A stretch of 64,000 bases of DNA from Cryptomeria japonica. Taxonomy: Eukaryota; Streptophyta; Pinopsida; Cupressales; Cupressaceae. Positions 57,854 to 64,000 of the stretch are shown piece after piece. The stretch is taken from assembly GCF_030272615.1 (NCBI RefSeq), contig NC_081415.1, positions 267,827,425 through 267,891,424 of the forward strand, given 5' to 3'. Made by a program: the position numbers and the translations under genes. The notes beneath the pieces are model-generated. The model was given only the letters and a program-made list of their open reading frames with translations, had not been told where the DNA came from and ran no database searches. How positions within the stretch are numbered: position 1 is the stretch's first letter; every line of letters begins with the position of its first letter.

Positions 57854-59221
57854 TGTTGGAGATTGTTGGAAGAATGTTGCAAATATGTTCTTGAGAGATA
57901 TTTGAGAGATGTGTTATCATTGATGTCAACATATTTCTCTGTCTATAACAGTGTTGTAGTGAAGTTCAGTGAGTTAGTTTGTTGAGCATGTTGAAGATCA
58001 GAGTTTGTAGATTAAAGGGTTTGTACAGGGTTGTCTGTAGATGATTTAGTGTAATTTTCAGAGGTCCTACATGAAAATTTGATTGAGTTATGGGTATCCG
58101 TGTTGTGGCTAGTTTTCAATTGTTCAATGGTGACATGGTGTCATTATTTTGATTTGCATTGCTCTGCATTGTAATATCTTGATCTGCAGATTTGGAGATA
58201 TGTTTGGGGCATTGATGTGTATCCTTAATTCAAACGGTTCATGGTTTAGAGCCATGTAAGTGATTTTTCAAGGTTGACAGTCATTGTAGTTAATGTTCTT
58301 GAGGTTTGGTATGATGATGCTGATGATTCTAGTAATTTGTGTTGGTGTGAATGTTGTGGTGGTAATTCATGATGCTTGTGGATATTTCTAGATCATGTGA
58401 CTTTTTGTGTTGGTGGTCTGCATTGATCGTTGAGCTCATAGTTGATGTTTTTCTTCGGTGTGTTAGTGTTCTTCATGTTTTGGGTCGACCGGATGGTTGT
58501 AGCATGTTGTGGATGTTCGAGGTATAATTCCTGGAGGTGTAACGTGTTCGAGGTGATAATTTGGGTTCATGTTATGTCTTAGCCAACATTGTTTTAGTCT
58601 GCATATCATAATTTGTATTTGATCAACAGCTATATCATTGTAATTATTTTATGTGTGTTGATCCGACCTTGTTGGTCTTTCCAAGGTTGATGTCATGTAT
58701 AAATAAATGTAATATCTTTATATTTGATTGTGTTGTGGATGAGAGAAAATTTGTATGTGCATTGAATGTATACATCTTTCAAAGGTAGAGAAGAAGTGAG
58801 AAGAAAATGAAAGTTGTTATGTGCTTGACCGGAACTATAACCAGGCATTAAGGATGATATTTCTCAGTTCATGATTTTCGGATGTGATTTGAATTTGTTT
58901 GTAAGGCAATTAGCCTTCCCTGGGTTGTAACCCTTTTTTTTATTTTGAGCAGTGAGCTCTAGGTAGTGTGCCTGAATGTATATGCATTCCCCGTTGTAAT
59001 ACTTCTAACAGAGTATACCTATTTTGTGGGTTCATCCCCACCGTGGTTTTTCCCTTGACTAGGTTTTCCACGTCAAAATTTTTGGTGTTATGTGTGTTTA
59101 TGATGTGTTGTAGATTTATGCTTTCATGTTTAATTATCAGATCTGAGAATAATTTTAAGCTGTGTGATTTTTTGTGACAACTGATTCACCCCCCTCTCAG
59201 TTGTCTATCCTATTTCCATCA
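57854..59221 (+). mobile_element. Copia-type solo LTR (1368 bp) with TGATT target duplication
   Basis: Starts TGTTGGAGATTGTTGG and ends tatttccatca, flanked by identical TGATT repeats (57849-57853 and 59222-59226). The interior has a TATAAATA box near 58696, a 'gagcagtgagctctaggt' block (about 58949), 'ccaccgtggtttttccc' and a 'tgattcacccccctctcag' end. These are shared in order with the outer element's LTR, so it is a relative. There is no primer site, coding region or second LTR, so it is a solo LTR. Confidence 0.88.
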
Positions 59222-59226
59222 TGATT

Positions 59227-59946
59227 TTTTCTAAATTCTTCAATATGGCTAAAAATCAAGTTCACCTTCCCAAAAAGTATTTTGTTGGCAGTAAATCCTT
59301 ATACATCTCCTATATCAAAAAAGGTGTTGCCTTTCTAAAAGGTATACTTAATCATGGAAATTCCATCTTCCTCAAAGAAAGGTTTATTGTACAATCCAGT
59401 AAGTCTCATGCATCCATATCCCAACTTAGAAACCTACATCAGTTGTCCATTCCAATTCCAAATATATATAAAAATCATTCAAGCCCTATTTTCATTTCAC
59501 CCAAAATGTAGACGAGGCATGAAAGAAAAACACAAAATATTAGCAATACTTGTAATCCTTTACTGCCCAACTTGATTTGTGAAATGAGTGGATTGCCTCT
59601 ATTGTAACTCTATTATAAATTTTCATAAACTATAAGGGTTTTGAAATTTTAGTATTGTTTGCAGTATTAAAAAATGTAAATAACCACTCCATGAAGTTGT
59701 GCACTTATAATTGAAAGCTTGAAAATTACTAATTTGGTCTCTCTTTACAATTTCTCATTTCTTTCAATTTGCACGACTTCTAGCATAAAATCATTTGTAC
59801 TATGTAAAAATGGTTTAAAATGCTTAGAATTAGCCCTTATTAGCGTGTGTTTTAATCGAAAACTTTTAAGTTGGATGAGTTCTTTGGTAACTTACTTCAA
59901 ATAGGGCTTTAAATTACTCCATTGTAGCTTTCACAAATCCAACTTG
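59227..59946. other. No gene seen
   Basis: Short frames on the plus strand (for example near 59221-59511) are Lys/Ile/Ser-rich and resemble no family. This is the right-hand continuation of the sequence split by the solo LTR. Confidence 0.5.
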
Positions 59947-61342
59947 CTTTCTTTTAAATAGATTTTGTATGGTAATTAATTTCCTAGACTAATGCCACTC
60001 AATCTTGTTGATGTATTTATTTGTGTTGACTAAAGGGGCATTTTATATAGCCAACAGGTATGCATTTTGTCTTGCACTTGTAGTTTGTCTTATACCTTTT
60101 GAAACATTTTTGAGGAGCTTTTATAGAAACCCATTTACAAATTTCTACTTTTCTAGGTTTTATAGTATTCTGTACAAACGAAAAATGTCAAATATGAAAG
60201 CTACAATTTAATGTCAAATATGAAAGCTACAATTTAATGTCATAGAGAAACCTGCAATGGCCACCATAAATGGAAGCCCTAAAAAAGTGGTTGGGAAATA
60301 TTGTTTAGGAAAAGGCTTTCTCGTAAGGAATTATAACATTCGAGCCTAAAAAAATGGGTAAGATCTATTTTAAATATATTTTTAGCACATAAATCTTCCA
60401 AAAATCTATCACAAATCATCTGACAAAATAGTTAGTTATCTGAATTTCTTTTTTTCTCCAAATCACAAGCAACATTCAAGGCATACAAGCAGCATAGTGA
60501 GCTATTTAAGGTGCAAAACGACAATAGTTCTAGAACAACCCATTAATACACAGTCTTGTATTCATAAAACCAAATTAGCTTAACTCTTTCAAAAAGGCAA
60601 CACTCAAAATCCACTAAGAATCAAATGTATCGTATTTGTCAATGCCCCAACTTGTTGTTTTTTAAAAAAGAATTTAAATAGATTTTGTATGGTAATTAAT
60701 TTTCTGGACTAATGTCACTCAGTCTTGTTGATGCATTGATTTGTGTTGACTGAACAAACAACTTATGCAGCCAACAGGTATGCATTCCTTCTTTCAATTC
60801 TAGTTTGTCTTTTACCTTTTGGAACATTTTTGGAAGGGATTTTATAGAAACCTGTTTGCAAATTTATACTTTTCTAGGTTTTACAGTATTTTGTACAAGC
60901 GAAAATGTTAAAAATTACAGCTACAATTTTATGTCATAGAGCAACCTGCAATGGCCACCATAAATGGAAGCCCTAAAAAAATGGGTGGGAAATATTGTTT
61001 AGGAAAAGGCTTTCTCGTAAGGAATTATAACATTCAAGTCCTAAAATAATGAGTAAAATCTATTTTAAATATATATTTTTTAGCACAAAAATCTCCCAAA
61101 AATGTATCACAAATCATCTGACAAAATAGTTAGTTACCTGAATTTCTTCTATTCTCTGAATCACAAGCAACATTCAAGGCATACAAGCAACACAATGAGC
61201 TGCAAAAGACAATAGTTTTAGAACAACCCATTAATATATAGTCTTGTATTCATAAAACCAAATTAGCTTAACTCTTTCAAAAAGGCAACACTCAAAATCC
61301 AGTTAGAATCAAATGTATTGTATTTGTCAAGGCTAGACCTTC
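59947..61342. repeat. Tandem duplication with a period of 720 bp
   Basis: 'gattttgtatggtaattaat' starts at 59961 and again at 60681. Matching blocks continue through 'gccaacaggtatgcatt', 'cctgcaatggccaccataaa', 'aaaaggctttctcgtaagga' and 'atcaaatgtat' at the end of each copy. The copies differ by scattered substitutions and small indels; the first copy has an extra repeat of 'atgtcaaatatgaaagctac' (60185 and 60211). No coding frame is shared. Confidence 0.85.
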
Positions 61343-62169
61343 ATAAATCTGTTCAAATTCTATCCAATATGCAGGCTGGAATCTCCAAGATTGTTCAAAA
61401 CCAAACTAGACAAACAAACCTCAGCTCATAACACAAGCAATTGTAATTAATAATATGCCTTTTGGACAACTATTATCAATATTGGAGGCCACTTTTTAAA
61501 AAGGAATAACAATTAAAATGAATTATATGGTTAAACAAACCAATAGCAAATCAAATAAATAGAATATTTAAATTATATTAAATGTATTCTTATTTTTAAA
61601 CTATAGAAATGCAGCACATAAATTTTAATTATTGCATCTGATCGGTCAGAAGAAAAAGAAATTGCATTCTTAATGAATGCATTAGTCACCTGCCTATCCG
61701 TAGGAACTAATAAATTGAAAAACTATTTCAAATATAATTTAGATTAGTTAAACAAATTGTTAACATAAATCAAAATGTGTGATAATTTGGAATTAAATAT
61801 TATTATTAAAAATTCAATTGAAAATAAAAGGTGTAGATAACTAATAATTTTATACAATGTTATCTGATCCAATCGATTTATTGTCATATGTCTAAGGATT
61901 CAAGAAATTGAAGATTAGTGGATTTGCATTCAAGAAAACCTTAAGAACCCCCCCCCCCTCGAAAATGGTGTAAAATATTGGCGATTTTTTCGTTAGTTGG
62001 AGATTGTTTTATTTTTTTTATTGGTAATTTTTTCATTTTTTCGTGGAAACGTAATACAAATTTGGTTGGCGAATTTCTTGAAATCAGGAAAAATCAATAG
62101 AAAATTTTGACAAATATTTATCTTTATTTTCAAATATAAAATATTTTTTTGGTGAAACAAACATTTGAA
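61343..62169. other. No gene seen
   Basis: AT-rich non-coding sequence with a short C-run at about 61950-61959. No recognisable feature. Confidence 0.6.
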
Positions 62170-62280
62170 ATAAACCAATTGTATATATATATTGAACAAT
62201 GCTTGAGATTTGAGCTTAAGACCTCCCATGTAGGAGGCTTGCGGCTAACCGCTGCAGTGTGGGGTCATCCCCAACCAAAA
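62170..62280 (-). mobile_element. tRNA-derived SINE-like head
   Basis: On the minus strand the order is a GGGGATGACCCC start, CTGCAGCGGTTAG (resembling a pol III A box, as in '..AGTGGTTAG'), GCCTCCTACATGGGAGGTC (like an anticodon arm) and AAGCTCAAATCTC (a decayed B box, usual GGTTCAAATCC). This is the layout of a tRNA-related SINE head. It is followed by an AT-rich tail 'attgttcaatatatatat'. It is too diverged for a functional tRNA. No target duplication was found. Confidence 0.5.
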
Positions 62281-62810
62281 AATTATTTTTACGAGCAAAT
62301 TTTTTTAAATATATAAAACTATAAAGTTTAACTTGGCAAATTATTCTTCGAATAAAACAAATATAATAATTTTACCGACGAATTAGATCACTATTAAATA
62401 ATAATAATTCATCACTATTGCACTCACGATACAATAAAAAGATAACACTTGTCTCATTTTCGATCATGCTTTGTGCAAATTTTGTTCTATCAAATCTTAG
62501 GCTTGGAATTGAACCTTCGTCATTGATATTTGATGATATGACAATGGACGTGATTCCTACTTCCTAGTTGACATAATTTTTAGTCTACAGATGAGTATCT
62601 TTTGGTACGACTATTGGTGTGAGGTAATAGCACAAGTTGTGTATGTTTCGGTACGTGTGAGGTAATAGCACAAGCTCCCCCAGAAGATTTGGAAATATTT
62701 CTAATAAACACCACAATTCCTTGAGTGTCTATTTGCATGTGTGGTGGTAAGAGATGCATTAATGACAGTTAATGTGGAGAGGATTTAGGCACCACAACCA
62801 TCCTTAAATA

Positions 62811-63035
62811 GTGATGAATATGTCTCCTAATTTCAACCTTGTACTCATTGTGCTTGATTTTTTTGTTGTCATTGAGCTTGCTAAAATGGAAATGCTTATT
62901 GTCCTCTTGGCCATAGAGCCACAGATGGCGTTCATGGATGAGCTAATGGATAAGAGACTAGGCAAGGTACTTGTGAATGACCATGATCACATCTGGCACG
63001 CTGTGAAGGAGGTTCTGGGTAAGGAATTCTTGTAG
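62811..63035 (+). CDS. Small hypothetical ORF
   Basis: A 74-codon frame from ATG (MMNMSPNFNLVLIVLDFFVV) has a hydrophobic first half and a mixed second half (MDELMDKRLGKVLVNDHDHI). It has no match that I recognise. It might be a chance frame or an exon, since its composition is less biased than that of other short frames here. It ends shortly before the perfect hairpin at 63052-63146. Confidence 0.25.
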   Translation: MMNMSPNFNLVLIVLDFFVVIELAKMEMLIVLLAIEPQMAFMDELMDKRLGKVLVNDHDHIWHAVKEVLGKEFL

Positions 63036-63051
63036 TCCCAACACAAATACA

Positions 63052-63146
63052 GGGTATCTTCTGATATCTCTTATTTTTTCCTAGCTATGCTACTATATTC
63101 GAGTGTGTCCAAGCTAGGAAAAAATAAGAGATATCAGAAGATACCC
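63052..63146. repeat. Perfect inverted repeat, 34 bp arms, 27 bp loop
   Basis: The left arm (63052-63085) begins GGGTATCTTCTGATATC and ends TTTTTTCCTAGC. The right arm (63113-63146) is its exact reverse complement. The loop is 63086-63112. There are no mismatches. As RNA it would form a long stable stem of the size seen in small MITE, foldback or microRNA-like hairpins. Confidence 0.9.
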
Positions 63147-64000
63147 TAACAACATCTATAAACTGCCTAAAAAGACCTTCCGAGGGAAACAAAAAGGCCA
63201 TCACTTAAGTGAAGATTTTCAGCACATGGTCTAGATGTTGAGGGTAAAGGGGTTGTGGGATTCTTAATCGCTAGGATAGCAAAGACTCAGGGACTTAGGC
63301 AAAATTCTAAGAACACATACTGCAATATTCTTAAAATAGAATTTAACTCTTTTACTTGAAAAGAGACCTATTTCTAAGAACATACATTCTCCATTGAAGA
63401 AGACAAATTAAAGTGGCATCAACATAGTAATTCATACAACATATGCACAGAAGGTAGGAGCAATCTGAACTAATGTCTTCTATTGATTTTCAAAAAATAT
63501 AAGATACATCATAAAAATGTTCACAACAAATTTGCAGAGAGATGTCTAACTTTCTCTATTATTTTCGACTCCTAGTACATTCTACTTCTCAAAATGTTCA
63601 AAATTCATTCCTACTAGCCCTGAATTCCCTTTTATAGAACAAGGGAGCAAAACAAACTTCAGGTCGAATAGGACACTTGTCAAAAAATAATTGCTTATAC
63701 AATTAAATATGCCATAAGGCATATTTTACAAGTACAGTAAAAAATCACCCTTGGGAGAGGGGCTGGAGGGTGGTTGAGATAACAACTTCTTGGGATAAGC
63801 GTAGAAATCCTAATGAGAGTGGGGTTAATGTGTTCATCTATGTAGCCAAAATGCACCTGCAAAAAGAATGAGGTAGACTAAAATGATAGAGACAACAACT
63901 AATCTTCTTTTGGCTAATCTTCTTCTAACAAACAACACTATTTATGCCAGCTATCTATTTTTTATGTGGCGAGCCATGCAAAGACTCTGAGATTTCCAAC
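63147..64000. other. No gene seen
   Basis: No recognisable protein, RNA or repeat up to the end of the window. Confidence 0.55.

Noticed and set aside
59221-59511. 96-codon frame MIFSKFFNMAKNQVHLPKKY
   Set aside because: The start codon lies in the solo LTR/target-duplication junction, so it did not exist before the insertion; no family resemblance.
62206-62275. A functional tRNA gene
   Set aside because: The acceptor stem and T-arm do not pair properly and the B box is decayed; a SINE-like relic is more likely.

Overview
This is a 64 kb stretch of nuclear DNA from a land plant with a large, repeat-rich genome. A conifer or other gymnosperm is my best guess: Ty1/copia and Ty3/gypsy remains dominate, sequence between elements is long and decayed, and I see no intact cellular gene. 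The copia proteins, the tRNA-Met-type primer sites and a fragment of a plant GH5 glycosyl hydrolase exclude bacteria and animals. The conifer call is inference.

Layout. 1-1946 is AT-rich flank. About 1947-33764 is one very large inverted-repeat structure. Its outer arms (about 1947-9900, and 28200-33764 on the opposite strand) match from an AT-rich end, through a TATA box with a first-exon-like ORF, to broken GH5 exons. Inside the arms lie two degenerate satellite families, one built on GTGTTTGAACTTTGGCATTC-like units and one on GGGTCATAAAAATGGGTACT-like units. The second family flips strand at about 15043. Later insertions interrupt the satellites: an 800 bp solo LTR (16310-17109) and a decayed gypsy gag region (about 19.1-25.0 kb) that itself holds a 5'-truncated LINE.

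33765-42029 has no gene. It holds a probable long solo LTR (about 35825-39398) with internal minisatellites, a long AT microsatellite and, near its 3' end, an array of short hairpins whose stems co-vary. It also holds a small minus-strand copia-type element with a 5 bp target duplication (40243-41799).

42035-56761 is a nested pair. The outer element has copia-type LTRs, a zinc-knuckle gag remnant and a very long unidentified ORF, but no polymerase. An almost complete Ty1/copia element (47586-55206, perfect ATAAT target duplication) was inserted into that long ORF. A third copia-type solo LTR lies at 57854-59221 (TGATT duplication). 59.9-61.3 kb is a 720 bp tandem duplication, 62.2 kb has a tRNA-derived SINE-like head, and 63.05-63.15 kb has a perfect 34 bp-arm hairpin.

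Nothing here looks like a working host gene. The points most worth following are the 31.8 kb inverted repeat with captured, order-permuted GH5 exons, the covarying hairpin array, and the pol-less copia element with its large extra ORF. Coordinates of repeat borders were read by eye and may be off by tens of bases, except where a target duplication fixes them.
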